Shown: one piece after another, positions 1-10,521 of the stretch | Layout: the number at the start of each line of letters is the position of its first letter | How positions within the stretch are numbered: position 1 is the stretch's first letter | Source: Paraphoma chrysanthemicola | Taxonomy: Eukaryota > Ascomycota > Dothideomycetes > Pleosporales > Phaeosphaeriaceae | Assembly: GCA_020744225.1 (NCBI GenBank) | Contig: JAGMWG010000026.1 | Span: forward strand, 400,762 to 464,761 | Direction of reading: 5' to 3' | DNA length: 64,000 nucleotides | Translations under genes and position numbers: made by a program | Notes under the pieces: model-generated | What the model saw: only the letters and a program-made list of their open reading frames with translations | What the model was told of the DNA's origin: nothing | Databases searched by the model: none

Positions 1-32
1 TGATTACGAACACTGACCAGCTTGGAGCCAAA

Positions 33-1706
33 ATGGAGAACCTCAGCAATTTTCAGCAGAACCCACATCTCAACCCCGCCTTCATGCAAGCGATGCAGGA
101 TGCTGTCCGCGCTGTCGTTGGTGTACCACAGCATGCGACACTGGTGCAATGGCAGTCGCAACTGGCGTCTTTGCAGCCCTTGCCGGCACCCCACCCCGTT
201 GCCGGTGCTCCCGTTGTGGTAAAATGCTGCTCACCAACGCACTCATCCACCAGCATGGCCCAAGCAGACAAGCATGCGACGGCTGATCTAGCGAGCGTGG
301 AACAGGAGCGGAACCAGGCTCGCAACGAGCTCGCTTTGTCTCAACGCGATACAGAGCAGGCTTTGGACATTGCGGACCTCAACATCGAGGTGGGCGGATT
401 GGTCCTCAACCATGAACGAAACTCTTCTGCGGCTGCCATCTCCAAGATCAAGGCTGATGCTGCTATCGTCGTCCGCGCCAAGGAACTGGAGGGACATGCC
501 GCCATCGCCAAGGTAAACGACGCTGTCGAAATGGCGAACTTGAATCTGGAGATTGGTGGTGCTGTTGTTGCCCACGAACGGAATGTCTCCATGTCGGCGA
601 TTTCGCGATTGCAGTCTAAAGCTGCCTCGGAAGCACGAACCCTGCGCTTCGAACGGGCTGGTGCCCATTTTGGGGAACAAGAAGCTTTAAATCGCGCTTC
701 CAGTGCCATGGAACTTGTCAACTCGGTCCAAGAGACCGGAGATTATGTGTTGGATCACGAACGAGCTTCTGCTTCTGCAGCAATCTCACGAATGCAGTCT
801 ACCGCAGCCTCAGAAGCTTGGATGCTTCGACAGGAACGCAATTCGGCGCGTGCCCGTGAACGCGGAGCTTCCAATCGCCTGGACGAAGTCATGGAATTCG
901 CCAAGTCAACCCAAGAAACGGCAGATTCCATTTTGAATCACGAACGAGCTTCTGCTTCTGCAGCAATATCGCGAATGCAGACTAATGCAGCCTCAGAAGC
1001 TGCGTTGCTTCGACAAGAACGCAATGCGGCGCGTGCCGGTGCAAGGCAAGCCTCAAATCACCTTGACGATGTTATCAACACTCTCTCATACTCCGAAGAG
1101 ACGGCAGATGCCGTGCTTTCCCATGAGCGACGTGTGTTTGGCGAGACTGTATCGCAGATGCGTACGACTGCGGCCGCTGAAACCGACATCATGCGCTTTG
1201 GAAGAGACGTACGCAGTTCGATGCTCGACACCACACATGGTGATCTTGCTGCCGCCAAGGAGGACCTCCGAAACAAAGACGATGAACTTACCGATGTTCT
1301 GGACCTGCACGACATGCAGCTGGACATCATGACTTCAATCGATCAAGCCACATTGTCAACCATGTCTGCTGTCACCAGCAAAATAAAGCGCAAATATGAC
1401 CTTTCCGGAGTCTATAAAGATATTGAGGCACGCGCCCAGCTGTCCGATGCCAGGGCTCAAATCTCAGAGAAGGACCGCGAAATCTTCAACCTCCACGACG
1501 ACTGCGCCACGTCGGAACGAAGGGTCGTTGAGCTGGATGATGCAATCAATCATGCTGGTGAGGAGGTTCGAGATGCATGCCGGGCCGATAAGCCGGACAC
1601 TCAGCGAGGTTGTTTGGAACGTGCGGTGGGTTTCTTGACGAGGGCCACGGTGGGTGATGCATATGAGGAGAGTGATTCAGAAATGGTTGAAAGCGGGGAA
1701 GAGTGA
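33..1706 (+). CDS. Repeat-containing coiled-coil protein, orphan
   Basis: Uninterrupted reading frame of 557 residues from the first ATG, which sits in a good context (gccaaaATGg). I do not recognise the family. Residues 1-80 are Pro/Gln-rich. Residues about 90-400 are Ala/Glu/Arg-rich and predicted helical, and contain a repeated motif HER(N/A)xSxxAISRxQ at residues 127, 181, 242, 303 and 364. The last four are spaced by exactly 61 residues. Residues 400-520 look like a further coiled coil, and the tail is acidic (EESDSEMVESGEE). No signal peptide and no membrane segment are seen. It is probably an elongated, self-associating intracellular protein; that role is inferred only from composition. 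The window begins 32 bases upstream, so promoter context is not visible. Confidence 0.8.
   Translation: MENLSNFQQNPHLNPAFMQAMQDAVRAVVGVPQHATLVQWQSQLASLQPLPAPHPVAGAPVVVKCCSPTHSSTSMAQADKHATADLASVEQERNQARNELALSQRDTEQALDIADLNIEVGGLVLNHERNSSAAAISKIKADAAIVVRAKELEGHAAIAKVNDAVEMANLNLEIGGAVVAHERNVSMSAISRLQSKAASEARTLRFERAGAHFGEQEALNRASSAMELVNSVQETGDYVLDHERASASAAISRMQSTAASEAWMLRQERNSARARERGASNRLDEVMEFAKSTQETADSILNHERASASAAISRMQTNAASEAALLRQERNAARAGARQASNHLDDVINTLSYSEETADAVLSHERRVFGETVSQMRTTAAAETDIMRFGRDVRSSMLDTTHGDLAAAKEDLRNKDDELTDVLDLHDMQLDIMTSIDQATLSTMSAVTSKIKRKYDLSGVYKDIEARAQLSDARAQISEKDREIFNLHDDCATSERRVVELDDAINHAGEEVRDACRADKPDTQRGCLERAVGFLTRATVGDAYEESDSEMVESGEE
573..1121 (+). repeat. Three tandem 183-bp in-frame coding repeats
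   Basis: Units 573-755, 756-938 and 939-1121 are 183 bp each and encode 61 residues. A diverged 54-residue unit lies before them and a partial one after. The second and third units share long identical runs beginning at the HERASASAAISRMQ segment, so this expansion is recent relative to the outer units. Confidence 0.85.
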
Positions 1707-2177
1707 ATCATCAACAATTCGTGATTGGCGGACTGGTTTTGCGTTGATGGAGAGTTGGCCCATGTGATCAGTGGTAAAGTTTGTGCACGTTCACTTCAAT
1801 GCCGAAAAATTCTCGTGCTTCAAGGCCAGTACGCTATTTCTTCCAGCTTAATCGGCGCTTATCATTGCGTTTTCACCGGATACTATCATGTTCTTCAGTC
1901 TTACTGGTGGACGATGCGTGTCATCGCTTCCTTTGCCTACCATGAAATATGCTCTTTCACTTCAATCAGGATCACGCGGTACTTCCATACCGCTGCGAAC
2001 TTCTTGGCAATTCACGCCAAAAGCACACAAAGACTAGTGCGTGAATGCAGCAAACAAGATCGGCCAGACAAACTCTATCCCTTTAACATCTGGTGAGCCG
2101 ACGGGCCCTCCCAGTGAACTAACCTTACATAGCTTTGTCGTCCTCGTTTCAACCACCGACTCACGCGACAGCTCAAC
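1707..2177. other. Intergenic, nothing recognised
   Basis: No convincing gene. Open frames here lack an ATG start or overlap in several frames. The last 100 bases are the likely promoter and 5' leader of the secreted-protein gene at 2178. Confidence 0.6.
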
Positions 2178-3197
2178 ATGCGCATATCGACCGTACTCGT
2201 ACTCGCATTCTCAATTCTACGCCTCTCGGTCGCATCTCCAGGTGCAACCTCACCATCTTCCACTTGTCCAGATGGCTCCTCGTGCGAACCGCCGCTTTGG
2301 TACGGTCAGATGATGACACGTACGAACACCTCGATCACGCAAGCCGCTGCCATCGATAGCTTCCTTGAGGAAAACAAGCATGAGCCCGGACTGGTGGGAT
2401 ATGATGCCATCAGCAGGCACCTAGTCGCGATACAAGCTTCCAACACCAGACTATGGATCGACTGCACGGCGGAACAAGCGGCAAGAGAGCAAATGGAAAC
2501 CGAAATCGCTTCCCTCATGGATACTGCCCGCAATAAGCTTACGTCAGCAAGTGGAAACGACATAGACGCCATCATTGTCGACTTCCTTGAAGTGACCACA
2601 ACAAGATACATGTCCTTCGTCAAACACCCCACTCATACCCGTATCGTCTCAAGACTAACCATGACCAACGACCTCGCGCACGATGCACAAAGAACAGCAA
2701 CATTCTATTGGGACACCACGGTCACCGGAAACCTAGTCTTGCTGCGGTGTCTCGTATACCGCCTGCAGACATCGTGCACACATCGCGAGTTCGCGCAGGC
2801 GAGAAGCCCCAATGCACGATCTACCATGCACGATTTCTCCACGTGGGAACATGAGGCTGCAGCTCGTTTCAACGGGGACAGGGACAATGTCTTGGAGTAT
2901 GACGCGGTATTGCACCAGAATGGGAGGGATCTAGTCACCTTGACTGAAACGGTCGAAGCGCAACATCGACGCCGAGGAGGTCACAGGGGCAGGTGGGGAA
3001 GACTAATGGCGTGGCTAAGATCAGGTGGAGATGCAGCACCATACCCGAACTATAGGCTCGGAGACACGGAGTACCTCTCGGCTCAGGCGATTGTGACGAA
3101 GGTGGGCAACATGGTCAGAACAGGTGTCAAGATTGGAAGCAACGATAAGGAACCATACACACAATTTGAGAGAGCAAATAAAGGGAAGAAGGCGTAG
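2178..3197 (+). CDS. Putative secreted protein, orphan
   Basis: Single-exon frame of 339 residues starting at ATG 2178 (ctcaacATGc). Residues 1-20 form a classic signal peptide: a basic N-terminus (MRIST), a hydrophobic core (VLVLAFSILRLSV) and an AS/P-type cleavage region. The mature part has five cysteines at about 30, 36, 96, 191 and 200, one N-T-S glycosylation sequon near residue 50, and mostly helical sequence. A strongly basic stretch (RRRGGHRGRWGR) lies near residue 270. No known domain is recognised. It could be an extracellular or effector-like protein. An alternative is a type II membrane protein, but the sharp cleavage-like region favours secretion. The odd number of cysteines is unusual for a disulfide-stabilised effector. 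Confidence 0.7.
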   Translation: MRISTVLVLAFSILRLSVASPGATSPSSTCPDGSSCEPPLWYGQMMTRTNTSITQAAAIDSFLEENKHEPGLVGYDAISRHLVAIQASNTRLWIDCTAEQAAREQMETEIASLMDTARNKLTSASGNDIDAIIVDFLEVTTTRYMSFVKHPTHTRIVSRLTMTNDLAHDAQRTATFYWDTTVTGNLVLLRCLVYRLQTSCTHREFAQARSPNARSTMHDFSTWEHEAAARFNGDRDNVLEYDAVLHQNGRDLVTLTETVEAQHRRRGGHRGRWGRLMAWLRSGGDAAPYPNYRLGDTEYLSAQAIVTKVGNMVRTGVKIGSNDKEPYTQFERANKGKKA

Positions 3198-3671
3198 ATA
3201 TGTGTAATCAGAATGTGACTTGGATTCTCCCTTTGTAAACATGGCTTCGGCACTCCGTCTCTTCTTCACCCTCCCTGGTCTGCGATTCTATGGCGAGAGG
3301 TTCTGACGCAGTCGATTCCCACTGTACGGCTGGGCTTTGATGTCTGACATTCAAACGGGCGTGCTCTGAGACAGGGGGCGGGAGACAGGAATACAACCTC
3401 ACCTCAATGATCCTATCGCCAAGACTCCTTCGTAATCTCCACCAATATTACTCCTTGGTTTGGCGTGACTTACTTCTGTCAGTGACTCGCCGGAGGTGGC
3501 GGGGTCAATCAGGAGAACCTGCATCGACTCGCGATTCTTGCCCATCATCCATCCCACCTGGGTCGTGTCCTTCAACACTGCCCACCACTCGGAGTGCTGG
3601 CTATCTTCCCTGCCTAATATTGTTTCCAACATCATTCATTGAGTACCTCGTTTGCACAAAGTCTGTTCAGC
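3198..3671. other. Intergenic, nothing recognised
   Basis: No gene recognised. The 3' half is the leader of the next gene. Frames read through here (3407-3712) lose their sense at a donor site at 3674. Confidence 0.5.
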
Positions 3672-4148
3672 ATGTGAGTAGCCCTGAGCGACGTCCAAAT
3701 AGAATCAACTAAACTCAAAGCCAGGTTCCACTTGTCTCTTACCAAGATCAGCGTATTTATTCTGGCTATGCAGCAAGTTCTCACCATCATCGACATTGTC
3801 TACTCTGTCATACCCGACTTCCGGCCCCTCATTCGCGGCAGCTTCGTCCTGCTCTCCGTCTTTTCACTCGCCGTGGTCGTCAGCAGGATCTTGCACCTTG
3901 ATCGCCTGGTCACAAAGTTCAAGACTGCGTATAAAGGCTGGGCAGATGCAAATGCACTTTCAAAACATTGTGATTGCTGTGTCAGGCAGGTGCTCGATAT
4001 CGATGGAGTTACCAGTCCAGGCCGTCGCGCAACTACTTTCCAAGGACAAGGACAGGACTTCGGCGGGACGGGGGGACTTGGACACCGAAGGAGGTTGGGA
4101 AGGCGTTGGAGGAGGAGGATGGACCCAGACACTGAGGCTACCGAGTAG
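3672..4148 (+). CDS. Small membrane protein; start codon probably split by an intron
   Basis: Proposed join of 3672-3673 and 3725-4148, giving 141 residues. A 51-nt intron (3674-3724) has donor GTGAGT, branch-like sequence actaaac and acceptor CCAG. Joining AT to G creates the first ATG of the frame, followed by FHLSLTKIS. Unspliced, the same ATG is followed at once by a stop. The fallback start is ATG 3768 (MQQVLTIID), giving 126 residues. The protein has two hydrophobic stretches (roughly residues 10-28 and 38-56, the latter SFVLLSVFSLAVVVS) followed by a basic, Gly/Arg-rich tail (GHRRRLGRRWRRRM). No family is recognised. It belongs to a set of small orphan membrane proteins in this window. 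Confidence 0.45.
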
Positions 4149-7100
4149 ATCACTCGTTATGCTTGAGACGCCTTGTCCTTTGGAAGGAGAACTGGTGTTG
4201 TGGTACAAGAGGGGTGGTTTGGCAGAGCCATGATTCGCACAGACTACGTTCCTTTTCTTGCCTTTGGATATTCCTCCTACCGTGTCTCGACCATGTGTTG
4301 AACATGGTTGGACATGGGCCTCTTTTGTTTTCGTGTCTTTACACACTCAATGATTTGGCGATATCCTCGCCCACTTTGCTATTCAGAAGCCAGCCATTAA
4401 CTCGTGGATTTTATCCACACGTTTGTACAGACCAATAAGCCAGTTTTAAGCTGCTTCCGAGCTGCGTCTGCTCGATTTACGTACCTTTTTGTGTACCTCC
4501 GCTCTAACCTCTACACATTCCAGTATCGAGACGCGTCTTTCGCTAGCTATAATGCACTCTTAGTTCTATGATGGAAGTGTGTTTTCGGTTCCCATTTTGC
4601 GAATTTAATCGCCGTTCGAGAAAACGACCGGTATGGCTGACACTTCCGCAATCCACAGTTGCCTAGCATCATGAACGACCAACCTCATTCCAGTCCGCGT
4701 CCAACGCGGATCAGTGAGGGATGGCTAGGATTTGATCGAGCATCGTAGATACGTATGACGACCCTATACGCATGTCCCTCACAGTGGCTGTGTGGCATGG
4801 TTCAGAGTCGTTGCATGGACTGTTCTCGCAATCCTCATATCGATTCATTGGCATGTCGAGTAGCTGCTTCAGGATCGTTGCCGCCCATTTGAATATCTTG
4901 CTTGTTAACGATTGACTCTTCAAACAAGTAGAGCCATTGTAAATCATACTGGATCTCCTCGAGATTGCCAGAGTGGCAGCACACTTAGACGGCGCAACGA
5001 CGAGTCTTTCAGAAATTCTTAATTCCATAAGTCTGCCCCAAAGATAGTCCACTGCTTGCCTGAGGAACTTCTTCCTCGACATGATAGTCGGAATGAGGGA
5101 AGCATGTCACGTCAACGGTTTCGTGACACCAAAGGATGAACACTCGAGAGGTAGTTGTAACATGGTTCTGTTATGGGAAGCCAATCTCTAAGCCTCGCAG
5201 CTTCCGCAGACAGGCGTAGGCCATGACTTAACGGTTGTTGGCAAGGGCGTCGGACCATCCGCAACAATGTCCATATGGCTTCTTGCTGTACATTCACAGG
5301 AACGAGATTCCCAGTTTTAGTCCTTCTTTGATAAGGAATGCGTTCATGTCGTGGATGTACCATATTCCATGCGGCCATAATCACACAACGCAATGATTAG
5401 AGTCCAAATCGGTTTTCCTCGTACCGCCACGGTGAAGTAACCATCACTCAATAAGAGGGAATAATTATGATATAAGCGGCAAGTGGTGTACCATTGACAG
5501 CCAATGGCATTTGGCTACGACCACATGAAGTCTAACCGCGCCACACTTTTGCAGGACAACAGGCAATTTTGCGTCACTGGGGAAACCGTCTACTGCCCTC
5601 TTCAGACTGGCTCAGATCATTTAAGCAAAGAGGGTTTGAAATTCCGATCAATAAGCCATTCCCATTGCCACCGCTGCGGACGATTCTGTGATACACATTC
5701 AAAACGAGTTTTGGCCAATTTTAACGGGTTCAAATCCCATTTTACCCAATCCTGTATAAGTGAGAGCATAAAGCCGCCTTGAGAATTATCAAGTGAATTT
5801 TCATGAAGTTACCAGAATAGCACCACCTTAACCAGTTGCCCACCAAAACTCCTCACCAACACCTTTTAGTCGTGAGCAATAGCACTCAATCCACCAAAAT
5901 GATTGCAATGAAATAATCAATATATATGCCATTGCCAATGCTGCGGTGTGCGTCCCTCTTTATGAATATGGAAAACGCGCGTGACCGGGAGCCGCATACA
6001 CGGCGAGAACTCGTCCAGTATGGCTGACGGGCCGAGTAAGATCGTGGGCGGCCTTGCTGAAATCACCCGTCACTGTGAACTGTCGTATTGAATCGCGCGT
6101 CTGGCCGTGCTTCGCCACATCCCCAACTCATCCAACTCCATCTCGTTTCGCACTTTGCCGCGCCTGTACCGTCATCGTTGGATGCAAAGACTCTTTCATT
6201 GCGGATCATGAATCTTGCACGTAGGGTGCGGTCGAAAGAGATGTTTGCCTACGAAGAATGTGGCGCACTGCTGTGATCTGTCAGTACCCAACTTTTCCTT
6301 CGGTTGCAGTGGATGACAAGGGCGCGGCGGTCCACAAGTTTTCCAACGACAATCCGAGTGTTAAAGAGTCTCTGGAGATATTATATGGACGTAAAGCTTT
6401 ATGTCTTCTCTTAGAGCATTGTAACATCCTAGAGACCGTCTCCTCGGCGGTCTCTGCACCACAAATAGTGGGCATCTCGAGGTGAATGCAGCAGTAACCT
6501 GGATCGGGTATTGAACCTCCGTCAGGAACGTATTACAAGAACTGCGATCTGGCTGGTGGCAGAGAGCGACGTAATACTCGTGCAGGACAAGTGCGACATC
6601 TCCCGATGCCATGGCATCATGACTGGAGTATATTTCCGCTCATGGCGAGCATCGAAACGTAAGTGGAATCACGACACAGGAGTACTCTGTACACTGATCA
6701 GGAGCGTGCTGGATAGAACTGCGATAGCAAGTTGCATTGCCGATGGTATAGAATAAGGGAACCATCAACACGTCAAACGCCGGCGTGGTTGCAACGATTG
6801 CATTTGGCTTCACCGGGTACAACAAGCTCACTTTTGATTGGAAAAACTATTTTGGAATCGTTTGAGCCTGTAAAATCAGATTGCGATAGGACACAATAGC
6901 GCAAAAGAACAATGTAATACCTTCCTCTCGAACTTGACGGTCTAACGATGATCAGGACATACCAGAACGCAGGATGCCTATATGCAACACTGATTCTGAA
7001 ACCGACATGAGCGGCAGTAGGCAGATCGATTGGACAGTATGCTGTGGAGGGTTTTCAGGATCTTGGGCGCGCTTGTGGCCATTTGGATAATATACACCAT

Positions 7101-7814
7101 TCGCCATGACAAATGAAGCCACGAACCGAAATTGTATGCGACTGGAGCAGACCCACGGTATTTGAGGGGTTGTATGCACTGCTGCAATATTTTTTTTGTG
7201 CACGGAAAGGTACAAGTCATCCTGCTGTCAGAGACTCATGAGAAATCCCAAACTTGATCACCAGATCACCACAACACAAAATTCCTATTCGAGTACCGTT
7301 AAGCTCGTCTACAAAGAGTCAATCTTCGTTCTAGGTCAATGTGCTACAATAAATGCAGATCCTCAGAACATGTACCTCAGCATCGTGCGAGATAGTTCAA
7401 ATCGATCCAAGCTCTTGCCGCCTTGAAATCAGCTCTACATTCTTGCGAACTCCAAGTTATGCATGTGAGAGTGTGCACAACTGAGCATCAGACATCTTTT
7501 CGAGTTGGAGAGGTACCAGACAACATTTTTAAACCTTAAACCCACAATGAGATGGTTGCAGTCGAGAAAAGTATGAGAATGAGGCGGTTGGTATTTGCGC
7601 TTGTACCTTCTCTTAATTTGTCCAAGGTTGTAGAACGACATTTCTCAACACATCGGAAACGACCAGATAGATTTCTTGTACACACACTATGAGGCAGACA
7701 ATTGAGGCATGACTAAAGAGTGCTATTGCGAAATGAGGGTCGTGATCATGTGCTTTAGAAACCAAGAAACGCCGAAACAAACCCACCCTCCCATCTATAT
7801 ACGCCGCAAGCCTT
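4149..7814. other. 3.7-kb gene-poor stretch with unsupported small ORFs
   Basis: No gene I can defend. Two ATG-initiated frames are worth recording: complement 4711-5082 (123 residues, no known motif) and 5504-5782 (92 residues, with a CxxC...HxxxxxC arrangement in CHRCGRFC and FKSHFTQSC that is weakly zinc-finger-like). Base composition becomes more AT-rich from about 5800, consistent with decayed sequence. Confidence 0.5.
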
Positions 7815-9008
7815 TTAAATCGCTGAGCTTGATTGGAGATTCTCCAAGTGGACCTTGAACCTGGCCGCAAGATTAAGTATCGGACTTTCTTTTTCCTCCT
7901 CTACCTCAATATAACTGTTCACCATTTCACAAATTGGCAGTGACTCGTCAAAATCGTATGCAGTGAGCCATCTTGATCCCATAGAGCTCTCCATGACCTG
8001 CGTTTGATTCCACTCGGTCGGACCGGGGAACCAGCTAGAGGTTCTTCCGAGGCGGTACATCATCCAGTTGATTGGGTTCTTGACGAGCTCTGCCTCTTCC
8101 AAGCTTGGCGTATCCCAGAAGCGGGGGACATGCAAAGGCGGGATGTTTTGCATGTTGGTCATGAAGTCCTTCAAGATATTGCGTAGACTGCAGGGGTAGT
8201 ATGCTAGGCGTTGTTCTTCTGTCTGAGGCATCGGTGGTAGGTGGGACGGGTGTGTCAATGCGCCCTTAATCGCTGCTCCCAAAGATCTCCAGAGGGTACA
8301 ATCTCCTCCAAAGTTATCGTAGTGCTGTAGATTCGTGTTGTTTCCCATCTTGATCTCGGGCATGGGCGCAAGTAAGCCCGCGTCATCTCCGTCTTCCAGC
8401 TGACACATTGGCTTTTCATAGTAATCTTCGAATAGCGTGATGGCGTGCTTGTATACTTCCCAAATAGCCTTTGCCTCCTCCCCAGTCTTGGAACCACTCT
8501 TCGCCCAGCTTTTATCAGGATGCCAGGCTTTGTTTACACGGCGGGCAGCAGCGCGGAAGAGCTCTTGAGGTGGAATCCAGCCCTCGTACCATGGCTCAGA
8601 AAGTCCAAGGACAGTGTATGCGTTTTTCGTGTGCAGATGTTGCGGGTAGGTCTTGTATTGGGTGACAAGTGGGTCGATTTGTGCAGAGTATGCAAGCGCA
8701 TTGCGAGTCACCCAGACAAGACCGACTGTCGCGACACCAGTAGCAGCGGCGTAGAGAAGGGGGCGACGATGGTCGCGAACTCGCTGGCCGAGTTTGTTGG
8801 CAACCTTGCGGATCTTGTCTGCGGTTTTACGGGTCCTGGAGGACACTTTGTGCAGCACTGCTGGATCCGGAGTTAGGTCTGCTGGTGAGGGATGATGCTT
8901 GAGACGACGTTCGAGTCGGCGGGCACGTGGACCAGTCTCATTGCGTCGGCGAGGCCAAGATGGAGCGACGGATTGACTGCGAAGACGATATTTTCTAGCC
9001 GGTGCCAT
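7815..9008 (-). CDS. Membrane-anchored J-domain (DnaJ-like) protein
   Basis: 397 residues on the minus strand from ATG at 9008. Residues 1-80 are very basic (RSQSVAPSWPRRRN and similar). One transmembrane segment is at about 83-104 (LLYAAATGVATVGLVWV). A J domain occupies about 129-197: it opens with AYTVLGL, has a basic helix II (FRAAARRVNKAW), the invariant HPD at 163-165 (AWHPDKSW), and a helix III ending AITLFEDYYE. J domains stimulate the ATPase of Hsp70 through HPD, so this is probably a co-chaperone tethered to a membrane. The basic N-terminus before the anchor would fit an organelle or ER membrane, which is inference. The 200-residue C-terminal part carries no Gly/Phe or zinc-finger region, so it is a class C J protein. 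It is transcribed divergently from the gene at 9391. Confidence 0.8.
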   Translation of the reverse strand: MAPARKYRLRSQSVAPSWPRRRNETGPRARRLERRLKHHPSPADLTPDPAVLHKVSSRTRKTADKIRKVANKLGQRVRDHRRPLLYAAATGVATVGLVWVTRNALAYSAQIDPLVTQYKTYPQHLHTKNAYTVLGLSEPWYEGWIPPQELFRAAARRVNKAWHPDKSWAKSGSKTGEEAKAIWEVYKHAITLFEDYYEKPMCQLEDGDDAGLLAPMPEIKMGNNTNLQHYDNFGGDCTLWRSLGAAIKGALTHPSHLPPMPQTEEQRLAYYPCSLRNILKDFMTNMQNIPPLHVPRFWDTPSLEEAELVKNPINWMMYRLGRTSSWFPGPTEWNQTQVMESSMGSRWLTAYDFDESLPICEMVNSYIEVEEEKESPILNLAARFKVHLENLQSSSAI

Positions 9009-9328
9009 CTTGGAGGAAAACAGATATGGTAGCCAACTTTCAAGTGGACAAGATATAACAAAAGACAGTGATTATACGCAGGTTGGTAGGGATTGAAGTG
9101 TTTGTGATGGACATGATGTCCCAAAGGCAAAGGGGATCGCCATTGTGCCCCAGACAAAGGCAACAAAGACCCCCGAGCCCGCAAACAGTGGCAATCATTA
9201 TGTAATCTATCCCACTCAAGACAAACATTCTAGCCAACAGTAACGGCGGTGAATCAGAATTCATGCAGCCTGCCGTTAGCGTCGCGCCGATGACAAAACA
9301 CGCGTGATTGGATCTACCAGTCACAAAA

Positions 9329-9438
9329 GTGCGAAGCAACCGCAGTCAACCACGATTTCGCATTTGTACATTTTCACCTTGTGCATCGTCATGGCGACCT
9401 CGACGATTCCTGCACGTTGTGCCAAGGACATGTTCAAG
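9329..9438 (+). repeat. Shared gene head, copy 1 (partner at 53394-53503)
   Basis: 110 bp covering 62 bases before the ATG at 9391 and the first 16 codons of that gene. It aligns without gaps to 53394-53503 with about 95 of 110 bases identical by my count. Similarity stops abruptly on both sides. Confidence 0.85.
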
Positions 9439-10521
9439 AGTCCTGAGGTCGTCAATGAGGCAAACACCTCGACAGACGGTCGCGAGGCCACACCAAAATC
9501 TTGCAAAAAGAGAAGCCGCTGCTCGTGCACTTGGCTATGCCTCGTCCTCGTCACTGTTATGGTCGCAGTGTTCGGCATCTGTGCTGCAGCTTTCCTCGCC
9601 CAAGACCCCGTACACAACGGCAAGACTCCCGCACACTACAGTGTATTCAAGGACCTTCGTGCGGCCGAAAAATATGCCGGGTTAGAAGCGCTGCGTGCTC
9701 GCCGGGTACGTACGCATGACATGAATATCAGATGGGTGAACTTCTTCGAGGATGAGCCGACCTCAACTTCTTTCGAGACCACGAGCAGTATATTGCAGTC
9801 GCTGGACCTTCACGACAAAGCAAACCAGGCAGCAACCAGAAATACCGAACTTGCCAACAACAAGCTTCGTGAGGTGGAAGTCGGCGCAATGAAGATCTTG
9901 TTCCTTGCTACCACGCGATTCGCAGAAGCAGAGACGGCTGCCGCAATCTCCCATCGCTGGAAGAACAGCACTCTCACATGGCTCTATGCACGACTTTCGT
10001 TCGAGTGTTTCGCCCCTTACGCCCCTGCCACTCAGGCCAAAGTCTTGGGTCAAGAAACGCAGATAGAGCTGGCACGTTTCATCAACAGCCACACCGATAT
10101 CTTCGCTATGGTGGACATCATCGACAAGCGCCTTGAGGCCGAGTTCCACGAGTTTGGGGCATTCTTAAGCCTAGTCCGTGTCGAGTGGACCCAACCTCTC
10201 GGAGCAGCAGTCTGCAGGCGTGCAAAATTGCAAGAGACGTGCACACGAGCGGATATCGCACGGGCAAGTGACAAGGAGGTACACGACCGGATCAAAGAGC
10301 TCCTCACCAAAGGGAAGGAAGAATATCTGGTCGATAGGCAGAATGACAGAGAATTCGTGAGGGCTATGTTTATCGGGCTCGACGATATGGCGCGTTTCTA
10401 CGATAACCCCATTCGAGTGGAGAACCTTGACGACTTATGGATGGTACTGCAGCAGCTTACAGACAAGCTGGTTGCACTTGTAATGGTAGACGAGGATGGC
10501 GATAGAAAGTTGGTGCGGTGA
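9391..10521 (+). CDS. Single-pass membrane protein with large extracytoplasmic helical domain, orphan
   Basis: 376 residues from ATG 9391 (atcgtcATGg), the first ATG of the frame. Residues 1-46 are polar with cysteines at 10, 38, 44, 46 and 50 next to the membrane, possible acylation sites. One transmembrane helix spans about 47-69 (TWLCLVLVTVMVAVFGICAA), preceded by KKRSR, so by the positive-inside rule the N-terminus is cytoplasmic (type II). The remaining 300 residues are helical, with no recognised domain. The leader and first 16 codons are near-identical to those of the unrelated coiled-coil gene at 53456, so this gene has a reused promoter/head module. The leader frame upstream of the ATG is also open, but has no ATG. 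Confidence 0.75.
   Translation: MATSTIPARCAKDMFKSPEVVNEANTSTDGREATPKSCKKRSRCSCTWLCLVLVTVMVAVFGICAAAFLAQDPVHNGKTPAHYSVFKDLRAAEKYAGLEALRARRVRTHDMNIRWVNFFEDEPTSTSFETTSSILQSLDLHDKANQAATRNTELANNKLREVEVGAMKILFLATTRFAEAETAAAISHRWKNSTLTWLYARLSFECFAPYAPATQAKVLGQETQIELARFINSHTDIFAMVDIIDKRLEAEFHEFGAFLSLVRVEWTQPLGAAVCRRAKLQETCTRADIARASDKEVHDRIKELLTKGKEEYLVDRQNDREFVRAMFIGLDDMARFYDNPIRVENLDDLWMVLQQLTDKLVALVMVDEDGDRKLVR

Noticed and set aside
1725..2096. 123-codon ORF after the first gene
   Set aside because: No ATG at its start (TTG), no motif and no splice signals. Probably 3' flank.
5730..5760. GGGTTCAAATCCC, resembling a tRNA B box
   Set aside because: No matching A box, and the acceptor and T stems do not pair convincingly.
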